A stretch of DNA of 64,000 bases from an uncultured Pseudodesulfovibrio sp. (GCF_963677845.1 NZ_OY782498.1:258001-322000), one strand, 5' to 3'; positions 8,428-17,465 are shown, counted from the first letter of the stretch. The notes: generated by a model from the letters alone, not told the origin. A program made the numbers and translations.

Positions 8428-8931
8428 CTACTGCGTGGTGTCGCAGGTCGGGAACTGCGGGTCTGTGCCGCTTTCCAGAAGTTTGGTACGGTATTCCGTT
8501 ACTTCGTCCAGCTCATTCCATTCGCTGTACATTTCCATCCATTCTTCAAAATCCATGTACTTTTCGTCTAAGTGCTGCTCATGCATTTTGAGCCAGACAT
8601 TGAAGATGTACATTTCCACTTTGAATGTGGCGTTATCGAACACCTGTGGAAGGACTGTGGCCTCGTACTTCTGGCCGTCCAGCCGGGAAGCCACGTAGGA
8701 ACAGACATTTTCCTGGGATCGCTTGTAGTCGGTGACTGCATTGTTTACCATATCGGCAAAACGATGCAGTTCGGGGCGGTTCTCTTTGATCTTGGCCAAC
8801 TCTTCGTCAGGCATCTCAATTCGGAGTTCTTCGCCTTTCTCCACCACGAAGTAGAACCTGAGCCATTGGTCGAATTGGAAAACCTCAAGGGCGTCCTTGA
8901 CCGCATTTTTCACACTCACGCTTCGAATCAT
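8428..8931 (-). CDS. Conserved-looking hypothetical protein
   Basis: A 167-residue acidic, soluble protein with no signal peptide or membrane helix. It is rich in Glu and aromatic residues ('FEEWMEMYSEWNELDEVTEY'), suggesting a helical domain. No catalytic motif was seen and the family was not recognised. It ends at the shared terminator and has about 175 bases of non-coding sequence upstream. Confidence 0.6.
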   Translation of the reverse strand: MIRSVSVKNAVKDALEVFQFDQWLRFYFVVEKGEELRIEMPDEELAKIKENRPELHRFADMVNNAVTDYKRSQENVCSYVASRLDGQKYEATVLPQVFDNATFKVEMYIFNVWLKMHEQHLDEKYMDFEEWMEMYSEWNELDEVTEYRTKLLESGTDPQFPTCDTTQ

Positions 8932-9106
8932 TACTATAATCCTTCATTGGGTTAATGTCTTGGATGGGGAATATGGACATCCTTGTGGGTCGAGTCAAGG
9001 GAAAATCGAGGTTGGTGGGGGTAGACAAAGCGTTGATGATTGGTATATGAAGTGCGGCTCGCAATAAAGAAAAGCCCTTATCGGCTGAAATATCAAGGAG
9101 ACCACA

Positions 9107-9217
9107 ATGGCACGCCACAAGAAGCACGAACGTATGAAAGAATTGGATCGTAAACGTCAACGTCGTAAGAAAGCCCTCAAGGCAGCAGTTAAGGAAGCCA
9201 AGGCCGCTAAAGCCTAG
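9107..9217 (+). CDS. 36-residue basic protein
   Basis: ATG at 9107 with an ideal ribosome site (AAGGAG seven bases upstream) and a stop at 9215-9217. The peptide begins 'MARHKKHERMKELDRKRQRR' and continues as an Ala/Lys helix. About half the residues are Lys, Arg or His, so it should be a highly charged single helix that could bind RNA or the ribosome. That role is inferred from composition only. Confidence 0.6.
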   Translation: MARHKKHERMKELDRKRQRRKKALKAAVKEAKAAKA

Positions 9218-9379
9218 TTCGACTGTTTTTTTGACGGTACCAACTGTCGTGTTGACACCGTGAAGTTCCATCGGCGAAGTCCTTTTTCGTTTGTGGTGCC
9301 TTTACGGGTGTCGACTCACGTCTGGCACCCACCTGTAGAGACCTTTTATTTCATTCACAATTTTTCAAGAATTCGCACC

Positions 9380-9694
9380 ATGCCTATTTACGAGTATCAA
9401 TGTCAGTCTTGTCAGTCCGTTTTCGAGGAATGGCAATCAGGTTTCGAGGATAAGGAATTTCCATGTCCCGAGTGTGGGGGGGCGTCCAAGCGACTCATCT
9501 CTCACAGTTCTTTTCACTTGAAAGGGTCTGGCTGGTATGCCGATGGATATGGTGCCACGAAGTCCGGGTGTAAGCCTGGTGAGGCGCAAAAGCCCTCAAG
9601 TGGCGGCGACAGTGAGTCTTCGACCAAGGCCGAATCGGCCCCGGCTTCGAAGTGTCCTGCTGCGGACACGTCTTCTGCAGGTTCCGCATCCTGA
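9380..9694 (+). CDS. FmdB-type zinc ribbon protein
   Basis: A 104-residue protein. The first 45 residues are the FmdB/CxxC regulatory-protein zinc ribbon: 'MPIYEYQCQSCQSVFEEW' followed by 'CPECGG' and 'KRLIS', which supply four Cys for zinc. The rest is a low-complexity Ser/Ala/Lys tail ending in two Cys-containing segments. FmdB proteins are widespread; some are linked to formamidase regulation but most have no proven role. The ATG at 9380 was chosen because the domain begins exactly there. A terminator follows at 9705. Confidence 0.85.
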   Translation: MPIYEYQCQSCQSVFEEWQSGFEDKEFPCPECGGASKRLISHSSFHLKGSGWYADGYGATKSGCKPGEAQKPSSGGDSESSTKAESAPASKCPAADTSSAGSAS

Positions 9695-9704
9695 TGTATG
9701 CATA

Positions 9705-9728
9705 AGGCAGCTACGGCTGCCTTTTTTT
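9705..9728 (+). terminator. Intrinsic terminator after the FmdB-type gene
   Basis: AGGCAGC (9705-9711), a four-base loop, GCTGCCT (9716-9722) and a T-run to 9728. Confidence 0.85.
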
Positions 9729-9743
9729 ATGGCTTTTCCGGCC

Positions 9744-9773
9744 TTGAAATTTGGTGCCGCATTGCCATAGTAT
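9744..9773 (+). promoter_or_regulatory. Candidate sigma-70 promoter of purB
   Basis: TTGAAA at 9744-9749 and TAGTAT at 9768-9773, an 18-base spacing, directly after a terminator and 43 bases before the purB start. Confidence 0.4.
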
Positions 9774-9815
9774 GCTGATGCACAATTACGCACATTCAAC
9801 GAAGCGAGAAATATC

Positions 9816-11114
9816 ATGCTTGAACGGTATTCCCGACCCGGGATGAGAGAGTTATGGACCCTTGAAAACAAGTTCAGGGTATGGCTCGAAGTAGAGTTGG
9901 CCGTGACCAAGGGCTGGGCCGAACTCGGTCAGGTCCCTCAGGACGCCTGCGATGAAATTCATGAAAAGGCAGACTTTGATCTGGATCGTATCCTTGAGAT
10001 CGAAGAAACCACTAAGCATGACGTCATTGCCTTTTTGTCTGCCGTAGAAGAGAAAGTCGGTCCCAGTTCCCGGTATATCCATCTGGGCTGTACCTCCTCT
10101 GATATAGTGGATACGGCGAATGGCGTGCTCCTGCTCAGGGCGGGAAAGATCCTCGCGGAAGGCGTGGACCGTATCCTGAAAGTTCTTGATGAACTTGCCC
10201 ACAAACACAAAGGGTTGATCTGTATGGGGCGGACCCACGGTATTCATGCAGAGCCGACCACCTACGGACTTAAATTTACCGGTTTCTATGCCGAATTCAT
10301 GCGCCACAAGGAACGTTTCGATGCGGCTCGTGAAAATATTCGTGTCGGCAAACTGTCCGGCGCTGTGGGGACGTTTGCTCATCTCAGCCCGGATCTGGAA
10401 GAACGTGCTTGCGCCATTCTCGGTCTCAAGGTTGATCCGCATTCTACGCAAATTGTTCAGCGTGACAGGTATGCACAGTTCTTCACCGCATTGGCCATGA
10501 TGGCAGGTGGCATTGAACGTCTTGGTCTGGAACTCAGGCACTTGCAGCGTACTGAAGTCTCCGAAGTGGAGGAAGGGTTCTCCAAGGGCCAGAAAGGTTC
10601 TTCTGCCATGCCGCATAAAAAGAATCCCATTTCCGCAGAAAATTTGTGTGGTCTGGCGCGGCTTATTCGTTCCAATTCCATGGCAGCCATGGAAAATCAG
10701 GCTCTCTGGCACGAACGTGACATCTCTCACTCCTCTGTGGAACGCATGATCATGCCCGACACCACTGCTCTTATGGATTACATGCTGCATCGTATGTCCG
10801 GTGTGTTGGAACGTCTTGTGGTTAAGGAAGAGAGTATTCAACGAAATCTTATGGGTTCGTTTGGCCTTTTCTATTCCCAGCGTATTCTTAATAAATTGAT
10901 TGCTACCGGCCTGAAACGGCAGGAAGCCTATGAGATGGTTCAGAAGGTAGCCCTGCGTTGCTGGGAGAATCGTATCCAGTTTGAAGATGAAATCCGTGTG
11001 GATGCGGAAGTAAATAAGCATCTTGCGGCTAACGACCTTGACGAAGCCTTCGACCCTTCGTATTACAAACGATATGAGGATGTGGTCTTTGGCCGTGTCT
11101 TTGAGGGAAAATAG
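9816..11114 (+). CDS. purB: Adenylosuccinate lyase
   Basis: A 432-residue member of the fumarase/aspartase superfamily. The signature loop 'GSSAMPHKKNP' lies near residue 265 and the catalytic-region 'TSSDIVDTA' near residue 90; 'GRTHGIHAEP' is the His-containing substrate segment. The enzyme splits adenylosuccinate to AMP and SAICAR to AICAR in purine synthesis. It starts a plus-strand run with pyrE (one base between stop and start) and the three cell-wall genes, so purine, pyrimidine and wall-editing genes share a transcription unit. Confidence 0.96.
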   Translation: MLERYSRPGMRELWTLENKFRVWLEVELAVTKGWAELGQVPQDACDEIHEKADFDLDRILEIEETTKHDVIAFLSAVEEKVGPSSRYIHLGCTSSDIVDTANGVLLLRAGKILAEGVDRILKVLDELAHKHKGLICMGRTHGIHAEPTTYGLKFTGFYAEFMRHKERFDAARENIRVGKLSGAVGTFAHLSPDLEERACAILGLKVDPHSTQIVQRDRYAQFFTALAMMAGGIERLGLELRHLQRTEVSEVEEGFSKGQKGSSAMPHKKNPISAENLCGLARLIRSNSMAAMENQALWHERDISHSSVERMIMPDTTALMDYMLHRMSGVLERLVVKEESIQRNLMGSFGLFYSQRILNKLIATGLKRQEAYEMVQKVALRCWENRIQFEDEIRVDAEVNKHLAANDLDEAFDPSYYKRYEDVVFGRVFEGK

Positions 11115-11115
11115 T

Positions 11116-11673
11116 ATGAATGAATTGAAATCCAAGCTTGCCAAGTTGCTGTTGAAACTCTCTTACAAAGAGGGCGATTTCACGCTGACTTCAGGCAAAA
11201 AAAGTGAATATTATTTTGACTGTAAGCAGACTGCTCTTCACGCCGAGGGCGGGTATCTCATCGGACGTTTGTTCTTTGAAATGCTTAAGGACTTTGATGT
11301 CCATGGTGTGGGAGGCATGACTCTCGGAGCCGATCCTCTGATTTCCAGCGTAACTGTGGTATCCCATCTGGAAGGGCGTCCTTTGCCAGGATTTATTATT
11401 CGCAAGAAGTCCAAGGGGCATGGTACCAATCAGTATCTCGAAGGGCTGGCTAACTTCAGCGAAGGCGACAAAGTGGTCTTGCTGGAAGATGTTTGTACTA
11501 CAGGTGGTACGCTGGCAACAGCAGCAGAACGTGTTCGAGATGCCGGATTGGAAATTGTCGGTGTACTCGCTGTTTTGGACAGAGAAGAGGGTGGACGGGA
11601 AAGACTTAAGGAGGCAGGGCTTGAATTAAGCGCTATCTTCACCCGTCAGGAGTTGTTGGCCGCAGGTAAATAA
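11116..11673 (+). CDS. pyrE: Orotate phosphoribosyltransferase
   Basis: 185 residues from the ATG at 11116, one base after the purB stop. The PRPP-binding signature 'VVLLEDVCTTGGT' is intact, as are the N-terminal 'FTLTSGKKSEYYFDCK' and the 'GGMTLGADPL' loop. It converts orotate and PRPP to OMP in pyrimidine synthesis. The frame is open further upstream inside purB, but the family begins at this ATG. Confidence 0.95.
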   Translation: MNELKSKLAKLLLKLSYKEGDFTLTSGKKSEYYFDCKQTALHAEGGYLIGRLFFEMLKDFDVHGVGGMTLGADPLISSVTVVSHLEGRPLPGFIIRKKSKGHGTNQYLEGLANFSEGDKVVLLEDVCTTGGTLATAAERVRDAGLEIVGVLAVLDREEGGRERLKEAGLELSAIFTRQELLAAGK

Positions 11674-11694
11674 TTTGACCCGTCGGGGAAGTGT

Positions 11695-12993
11695 ATGGTT
11701 CGGGGAAACCGTGGGGGGATTGGGTATACTTTCATGCGCGTAGCTGTTGTTGTTTTGACATTGGTCATGTCTGTAAGCATGGCGTTTGCCGAAGGGTGGA
11801 CGCCTACCCTTTCATCGCACTCGTTTAGCCCCGAGCGTATCATTGCCGTGGACAAGGCTTCGCAGGAATTGATCGTGTTGGAACATAAGAGTCCTTTGCA
11901 TGAGGTTTTTCGCTTTCCCTGTACAACGGGACAGTCCTCCGGTGACAAGTCGGTGGAAGGAGATTTGCGTACCCCCGAAGGAGTGTATTTTGTCGGGCAT
12001 CGCATCAATCGTAAGTTGGACTGGGACCTTTACGGCGACATCGCTTACTCCTTGAATTACCCAAACCCTATTGATCGTATTCACGGTAAGACCGGTGGTG
12101 GCATCTGGTTGCATGGTCGGGGCAAGACTTTTGTCCCTCGTGACACCCTCGGTTGCGTGGCTCTCAAAGTTCCTGACATGAAGAATGTGGCTCAGGAGTC
12201 AGATTATGGGACTCCAGTGGTCATCGCGAGTGACCTTGAGTGGACGGCGGAATCGGGTGAAAATGACGTTATCGCGCTGACTTTGGGGCATGAACTTGAT
12301 GCTTGGGCTAATGATTGGCAGCGTCGAGATGAGGGCTTTTTTGATCATTACAACGCTGATCTCATGACCGCGAGTGAAGGAATAGATTTTTCCCGATTCG
12401 TCACGCATAAACAGGGTATTTTCTCTCGTCAGCCGTGGATTCAGGTTATGGTTGATAATGTTCGTGCCATTCCAGGTCCTGATTATTGGGTGACGTGGTT
12501 TGATCAATATTATCGTGCACCCGGCATGGCTTCGACCACCGGCAAGCGATTCTATTGGCAGAAGGACGATACCGGACAGTGGCGTATTGTTGGTCGAGAA
12601 TATGTCCCGGCCTCAGAGAATCTGGAAGCCAAATACCTTGCTTCGAAAAACGGCGAAGTGCTGGAACTGGTGAAAGCCTGGCGTGCTGCCTGGTTGGCCA
12701 CAGATCTTGATACTTACGTGGGATTTTATGCATCCCGAGCCGTGCAGGGTAGGCGAAAGGGGATCGTGTCCATTGCCGACTACAAAAAGACGTTGTGGGC
12801 TACCAAAGCACCTGTTAAGGTTGAAATTGACGGTTTGACCGTGACTCAACATCCGAAAGGTCTTGAAGTTGCGTTCAAGCAGATGTTTGAGAGCGCGGAC
12901 GGGTATAGCGACGTCGGACTGAAGACCATGGTTCTGACCCCGAACGGGAACACATGGAAAATTGACAGCGAGCAATGGAGACGGGGTAGATGA
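11695..12993 (+). CDS. Csd6-like L,D-carboxypeptidase/transpeptidase (YkuD domain)
   Basis: A 432-residue exported protein. A signal peptide ends near 'SMAFA'. The YkuD catalytic domain (about 45-180) has 'GIWLHGRG' with His140 and 'LGCVAL' with the nucleophile Cys154. The C-terminal ~130 residues look like an NTF2-like domain ('VKAWRAAWLATDLDTYVGFY'). This architecture matches Helicobacter Csd6, Campylobacter Pgp2 and Bdellovibrio Bd1075, which trim peptidoglycan stem peptides and set helical or curved shape. ATG 11695 has GGGGAAG upstream; ATG 11734 would leave the signal peptide intact and is possible. It overlaps the next gene by four bases (ATGA). Confidence 0.85.
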   Translation: MVRGNRGGIGYTFMRVAVVVLTLVMSVSMAFAEGWTPTLSSHSFSPERIIAVDKASQELIVLEHKSPLHEVFRFPCTTGQSSGDKSVEGDLRTPEGVYFVGHRINRKLDWDLYGDIAYSLNYPNPIDRIHGKTGGGIWLHGRGKTFVPRDTLGCVALKVPDMKNVAQESDYGTPVVIASDLEWTAESGENDVIALTLGHELDAWANDWQRRDEGFFDHYNADLMTASEGIDFSRFVTHKQGIFSRQPWIQVMVDNVRAIPGPDYWVTWFDQYYRAPGMASTTGKRFYWQKDDTGQWRIVGREYVPASENLEAKYLASKNGEVLELVKAWRAAWLATDLDTYVGFYASRAVQGRRKGIVSIADYKKTLWATKAPVKVEIDGLTVTQHPKGLEVAFKQMFESADGYSDVGLKTMVLTPNGNTWKIDSEQWRRGR

Positions 12994-13697
12994 TCGATTC
13001 GAAATACAGCGTCCTTTTTATGCGCGATGATCGAGATGTGACTCGGTATCGCGTCAGCCCGTTTTGGCTCAGGATGTTTATCTTCAGTCAGATATTCTTG
13101 TTTCTTTTTGCGGCGGGCGGCATTTACATGGGCGTGCGTGGATTCAAGATTAACGCCGACCTTCATTCTGAAAAGAAAGAACTTGAACAACGTCTGGTGG
13201 ATGCCGAGGTTCGTTTGGAACGACTCGGGAATATGGAAAAGATTCTTGAATCTTATGATCCCACCGAGCTGCAATCCCTGCTTTCCGCAGCCACCTCCCC
13301 CGAAGTGGAAGAGCCTGTGCAGCAGGTCGAGATTAATCTCAATGATATTTTTGTTCGCGCTGATACACAACAGGTTGGCGTGGAAAATCTTCAGGCAAAG
13401 CTTTCCAAGCGGAAGCTTTCTATTACTTTTGAATTGAACAACCTTCAGGCTTCCAAGCCCATGGCAGGACAGGCCGATTTCATTTTCGTCAAGCGGGATG
13501 GAACGTCGGTAGCAGCCAAGACCAATAAAAATGATCTTGGATTCCAGATTCAACGATTCAAGCGTATTCAAACTACTTTCCTGCTCCCCGATGGTATGGA
13601 CAAGGATGATTTGTTTGGTTTGCGTTTGGAAATCAAAGGGAAGGGTGGAGATGTCATCTTTGCCGAGACGTATCCTCTCTACCACATTCTCGCTTAG
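12990..13697 (+). CDS. Single-pass membrane coiled-coil protein in cell-shape operon
   Basis: 235 residues with a short cytoplasmic N-terminus, one transmembrane helix at about 26-48, a coiled coil at about 55-85 ('SEKKELEQRLVDAEVRLERL') and a C-terminal beta-rich domain (about 120-235). No family was recognised. It overlaps the Csd6-like gene by four bases and the Csd4-like gene by 47. This tight coupling suggests that it anchors or localises the two peptidoglycan hydrolases at the membrane; that role is inferred from context and topology only. Confidence 0.75.
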   Translation: MIDSKYSVLFMRDDRDVTRYRVSPFWLRMFIFSQIFLFLFAAGGIYMGVRGFKINADLHSEKKELEQRLVDAEVRLERLGNMEKILESYDPTELQSLLSAATSPEVEEPVQQVEINLNDIFVRADTQQVGVENLQAKLSKRKLSITFELNNLQASKPMAGQADFIFVKRDGTSVAAKTNKNDLGFQIQRFKRIQTTFLLPDGMDKDDLFGLRLEIKGKGGDVIFAETYPLYHILA

Positions 13698-15411
13698 CCT
13701 GATTGTGATGCTTTTTGTGTCCCACGCCCAAGCCGGGTCGTGGGAGCACTCCTTTTTTGCGGGTACACAATATCCGTTGAAAGTGGTTTTTCTTCAGGGT
13801 GAAGAGGATGGCCCGACAATCATGGTGCAGGGTGGTATCCAGGGGGATGAGACCTCCGGTTTTGTCACTGCTCAATTATTGACTCAGGCCAAAGTTACAC
13901 GGGGTAATGTTATTATCCTGCCACGCGCCAATGTGCCGTCCATCAATCTGCATAAACGGCAGATCAACGTGGATATGAACCGGCGTTTTGATCAGAATTA
14001 CAATCGATTTTATGAAGACAGGGTGGCACGCGTCATTCGGTTTCTCTTGGCGCAGAGTGATGCCTTTATTCATCTGCATGAAGGAAGCGGATTTTATAAT
14101 CCAACCTATGTGGATAATCTGCGCAACCCCAAGCGGTATGGGCAATCCATTATTGTGGACACGCTTATTTTCGACAAGATCGATTTGGCACATACTGTGA
14201 ATTCTGTACTGGACGAGCTGAATGGCAGCATTCGCACCCGCGATTACCAATTCAAACTTTTCAATACCAAGACCTTTGACAAAGGCACGGCGTATCCCGA
14301 GATGCGTAAATCCCTGACCTGTTATGCTTTGGCAGAACATGGCATCCCGGCAATGGCCGTGGAGGTCAGTAAATCCATTCGCCAAATCGGTTGGAAGGTG
14401 CGGCAACAGTTGGCTGCAACGATTATGTTGTTGCGTCGTTTCGGTATAAGCGTCGTTCCTCCCGAATTTACTGATCAGGATGTGCGAGCTTATGCACGCA
14501 AGGGTGTCAGTGTCAGCGTTAATGGCCGTCCGCTTCGTTCTGGAGGGGTGATTAATCTCGTTCCCGGATCAACACTGGCAGTGGAGCCGCTTGATAGTGG
14601 TCCAAGTGAGTTTGCCCCCGAACTGGCGTTGTTCGCTTCTGACCGTCCCGGTGTGAATCTGATTAACGCTCGACGTATGGTTTTGGAACCATTTTCCGAG
14701 CTGGAGTTGCGCTCTGACGGAAAGCGTATTGCCAAGGCTCATGTTAAATGGACCGGCAAAATGCCACAGTCTCCGGGCGAAGATAAGCCTGTGTTTGTTT
14801 GTTGGCTCAACGGCAATCCGGTGTTTGTTCGTGACGGTGAAGTTTTGCATGCTGTGCTGGGAGATCAGTTGATCATGGAAGGACTGTGGGGCAGTGACCT
14901 CAAAGAGATTGTGAATCTCAAGGGGTTCGTGGCTATCCCGTGGGCCAACAATGGACAGGATCTTGGATGGGAAGTTATTCTTGATCCTGACAACTTTATT
15001 GGTCGGTATGCTGTGAAATCGGGTAACTCCGATGTGACCCGGTTTAGAGTTGTTCGAGAAACTCCCGGTGCTCCCAAAGCGGGGTTTTATGTGGATATTG
15101 CACCGCGTACAGTGCACGCACTCAAACTGTCCGATGAGCGTGGGCAGACATTGCTTGTCCCGTGGATGGCCGGTTTGAATTATCGGTTGCCTGAGGGACG
15201 GTATGTGCTGGAAGCAGCATGGAGTAATGGTGCTAATGACAAGTTGATCACGACTACCAAAAATATGCCGCTTGATAAGGGTGAAGCTTTTTCCGTGGAG
15301 ATTGGCAAGCCGTTGCCGTTGACGGTACGACAGGCGACAACTTTTGGTGATCTTGGGACGATGACTTTTACTGCAGGGAGTTTTGCTGGGCTTTCTCCTG
15401 CAACGAACTAA
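13651..15411 (+). CDS. Csd4-like M14 family peptidoglycan carboxypeptidase
   Basis: 586 residues from the ATG at 13651, which gives a clean signal peptide ending 'SHAQA'. The M14 zinc carboxypeptidase domain has 'GGIQGDE' (Gln64, Glu67) where classical members have His..Glu, the zinc-His segment 'FIHLHEGS' (141-143) and the catalytic Glu in 'AVEVS' (Glu238). A Gln as zinc ligand is the known hallmark of Helicobacter Csd4, a D,L-carboxypeptidase that cuts tripeptides to dipeptides. The last ~280 residues are beta-rich and may bind wall. Together with the upstream Csd6-like enzyme it gives a two-step trimming route. A terminator follows. Confidence 0.85.
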   Translation: MSSLPRRILSTTFSLSLIVMLFVSHAQAGSWEHSFFAGTQYPLKVVFLQGEEDGPTIMVQGGIQGDETSGFVTAQLLTQAKVTRGNVIILPRANVPSINLHKRQINVDMNRRFDQNYNRFYEDRVARVIRFLLAQSDAFIHLHEGSGFYNPTYVDNLRNPKRYGQSIIVDTLIFDKIDLAHTVNSVLDELNGSIRTRDYQFKLFNTKTFDKGTAYPEMRKSLTCYALAEHGIPAMAVEVSKSIRQIGWKVRQQLAATIMLLRRFGISVVPPEFTDQDVRAYARKGVSVSVNGRPLRSGGVINLVPGSTLAVEPLDSGPSEFAPELALFASDRPGVNLINARRMVLEPFSELELRSDGKRIAKAHVKWTGKMPQSPGEDKPVFVCWLNGNPVFVRDGEVLHAVLGDQLIMEGLWGSDLKEIVNLKGFVAIPWANNGQDLGWEVILDPDNFIGRYAVKSGNSDVTRFRVVRETPGAPKAGFYVDIAPRTVHALKLSDERGQTLLVPWMAGLNYRLPEGRYVLEAAWSNGANDKLITTTKNMPLDKGEAFSVEIGKPLPLTVRQATTFGDLGTMTFTAGSFAGLSPATN

Positions 15412-15436
15412 TTTTATTATTTATAATGTTTTTTTA

Positions 15437-15461
15437 AATCCGCCTTTTGGCGGATTTTTTT
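15437..15461 (+). terminator. Terminator of the purB to csd4-like operon
   Basis: AATCCGCC (15437-15444), loop TTTT, GGCGGATT (15449-15456) and a T-run to 15461. Confidence 0.9.
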
Positions 15462-15468
15462 GTTGTAG

Positions 15469-15775
15469 GCATTGCGTGCATCCGCAGTGAGAGTGCAAAC
15501 GGCATTATTACAAAGGTTTCGCCTTTACGGCGACCTGCTTTTTTGGGGGCAAAAAAAAAGGAGGCAACAAACGCCTTTTCGGTGTGCGCCTGATAGCGGA
15601 CCTAAGAGCCTGTACGCGGCTTCGCTGCCCGACAGGATTGTCTGTGGTACAGACTTGGTCGGGCTACGCTTCGCCGCGCGTGACAGGCTCTAAGGTTCGC
15701 TATCAATTGTCCGTCGCTGCAAGGGGTTTTTCGGGGTAGGTGATCATCTTTGGTTCTAGGCTCTTCGATAATCAT
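15469..15775 (+). repeat. Repeat R1, copy a
   Basis: About 305 bases, copied at 15861-16170 and, inverted, at 43054-43361 and 43500-43806. It holds a short hairpin around 'AAGGTTTCGCC', a tract of A and G, and a 113-base imperfect hairpin at 15592-15704 whose arms begin GATAGCG and end CGCTATC. The inner tip is GTCTGT-GGT-ACAGAC. Short frames run through it but differ between copies, so it is not judged coding. Confidence 0.85.
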
Positions 15776-15860
15776 AAATAGTTTTCATTTGAAATGAGTT
15801 AGCTGCTGACTGTGAGGAAAAGTAATGAGGAAAGAGAAAAGAGGGATTTCTTTTTTTGTT

Positions 15861-16170
15861 GGGCGTTGCGTGCTTTCGCAGTGAGGGTGCAAACTGTATT
15901 ATTTCAAAGGTTTCGCCTTTACGGCGACCTGCTTTTTTCGAGGCGGAAAAAAGGAGGCAAAAAACGCCTTTTGGGTGTGCGCCTGATAGCGGACCTAAGA
16001 GCCTGTACGCGGCTTCGCTGCCCGACAGGATTGTCTAGTGGTATAGACTCGGTCAGGCTACGCTTCGCCGCGCGGGACAGGCTCTAAGGTTCGCTATCAA
16101 TTGTCCGTCAATGTAAGGGGGCGCTCGGTGTAGGTGATCATTTTTGATTTGAGGTTCTTCGATAAACTCA
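15861..16170 (+). repeat. Repeat R1, copy b
   Basis: Second copy in the same orientation, roughly 85-90% alike to copy a by eye. The 114-base hairpin is at 15985-16098. Its tip reads GTCTA...TAGAC and its second stem has one mismatch relative to copy a. Confidence 0.85.
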
Positions 16171-16277
16171 AATGATTTTGGAGTGTTAACGCTTCAATGT
16201 TTTTTATTTAAAGGTGTTTTTTTTCAACCAGCCGGGAAAAGCAGTGAAGCGAGAAAAAAGGGACTTCGTTTTTTTGT

Positions 16278-16300
16278 GGGCGTTGCGTGCATCCACAGTA
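16278..16300 (+). repeat. Truncated R1 fragment
   Basis: Only the first ~23 bases of R1 (starting GGGCGTTGCGTGC) are present before the sequence diverges. A corresponding partial copy occurs in the right-hand block at 43826-43910. Confidence 0.5.
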
Positions 16301-16368
16301 ATACATAACTTTAAATTTTACATTTCATCGCTATAAATTCGTTCTCGGTGAAGATGTCTATCTTGATT

Positions 16369-16774
16369 AAGGCTCTTCGTTATCCATAAAGGGCCTTGGG
16401 GTGCTCCAGCACCCCAACACCGCTCTCTCTCCGAAGACGATCTCTTTCCCGCCCAACCAGACGAAGACGGGACTCAGCCCTTGATCGGCGGCTTAGAAGC
16501 TGACCAATCGAAGGAGGCGGCTTTCGTCAGGGGATCAGGTAATTTGTCTTAAACTGAAGTCTCACGGGAGAGTTAGGGCTTATACTTTTAATAGGGTGGA
16601 GCCGACTCGATTGGATCAGATTTTTGCCGTCAATCATGGGGGCGGCCAAGCTAGCGCAAGCGACCTTTTTTGCTCCTTTTTTGGGCGCTGCCAAAAAAGG
16701 AGGCCCGCCCGGCAGGGCATGGAAAACGTTGGGTGCTTCAGCACCCAACAATGACTCTCGCCAAAGGCGCATCA
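16369..16774 (+). repeat. Repeat R2, left copy
   Basis: About 405 bases that align over their whole length with the reverse complement of 42521-42930. Hairpins of the form GGGTGCT-xx-AGCACCC lie near both ends (about 16395-16416 and 16729-16750). One frame, beginning near 'GAPAPQHRS' and stopping at the same place in both copies, looks protein-like. However, most differences between the copies change the residue, so it does not look like a protein under selection. Confidence 0.8.
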
Positions 16775-16929
16775 TTTTACAAAATGGAAGGTACAAACTA
16801 ACCCGTCAAAACAGGAGTTTATGGCTGTCAGAATACGAAATTTCTTTAAAAACCATAACTCATTGGTATTCATGAATCGAAGCTCATTTTAACCAACGTA
16901 ATTACCGAGTTTTTGGCGGTTCTATGACG

Positions 16930-17157
16930 TTATTTGTTTCGTCCTCTTCGACCCTTTCCCCTTCCTTGACCTCCTTGCCTCATATTTATGCCTGTAAACG
17001 GTGAACGAACAGACTGACCAGTCACCATTTTAAATAAGTACATGAGAAAAATAACAGGCCAAAAAAATGCCAATCCGACACTACTACCTACCGAGATGTT
17101 GCGGCTGTTTATATAGTATATAAAAACAGCTACTGCGATGACTAAATACAATATCAT
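16930..17157 (-). CDS. Small membrane protein
   Basis: A 75-residue protein with an AAAGGA ribosome site seven bases before the ATG at 17157. It has two hydrophobic helices (about 2-18 and 26-45) and a Gly/Arg/Lys-rich tail ('GQGRGKGRRGRNK'). No family was recognised. It stands alone between the R2 repeat and the ABC transporter operon. Confidence 0.6.
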   Translation of the reverse strand: MILYLVIAVAVFIYYINSRNISVGSSVGLAFFWPVIFLMYLFKMVTGQSVRSPFTGINMRQGGQGRGKGRRGRNK

Positions 17158-17410
17158 TATTCGTTCCTTTAATTTTCAGAAGGTCTTTTTTTGAATATAA
17201 TCATACCGCAAATAAGTGGACTTATCTTCGAAGAGACTTCCTTTTTTAAGGCTTTTTCCCATATGTGTTTCGATATTTAATTTGATTGTGCTCGTTCGAA
17301 GGAACTAAAAGCAAGATAAATTTCTGAAATGATAGAACACGAATTATGTGGGGAGGGGGGGGCTGAATATTGAGCGTTATGAACCACAGTTTTTTGGCGG
17401 ATAGGTTCTC
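17158..17410. other. Non-coding stretch, AT-rich
   Basis: No gene, hairpin or clear promoter was recognised here. It separates the small membrane protein from the terminator of the ABC transporter operon. Confidence 0.5.
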
Positions 17411-17450
17411 AAAAAAAAGCCTCCCGCAGAGGCAGGAGGCTTTTTTAATT
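17411..17450 (-). terminator. Terminator of the ABC transporter operon
   Basis: AAAAAGCCTCC and GGAGGCTTTTT flank a 10-base loop. On the minus strand the T-run follows the stem, 16 bases after the permease gene ends at 17466. Confidence 0.85.
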
Positions 17451-17465
17451 TCTCAGGTACAAATA

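Noticed and set aside
9852-11144. A 430-residue antisense frame across purB
   Set aside because: It is the mirror of a strongly conserved enzyme and has no ribosome site or motif.
15472-16087. Short frames inside repeat R1 copies a and b
   Set aside because: They lie in different frames in different copies, often across the hairpin; no protein is conserved.
15469-16170. R1 direct repeats as a CRISPR array
   Set aside because: The repeats are about 300 bases long with only two direct copies and no regular spacers.
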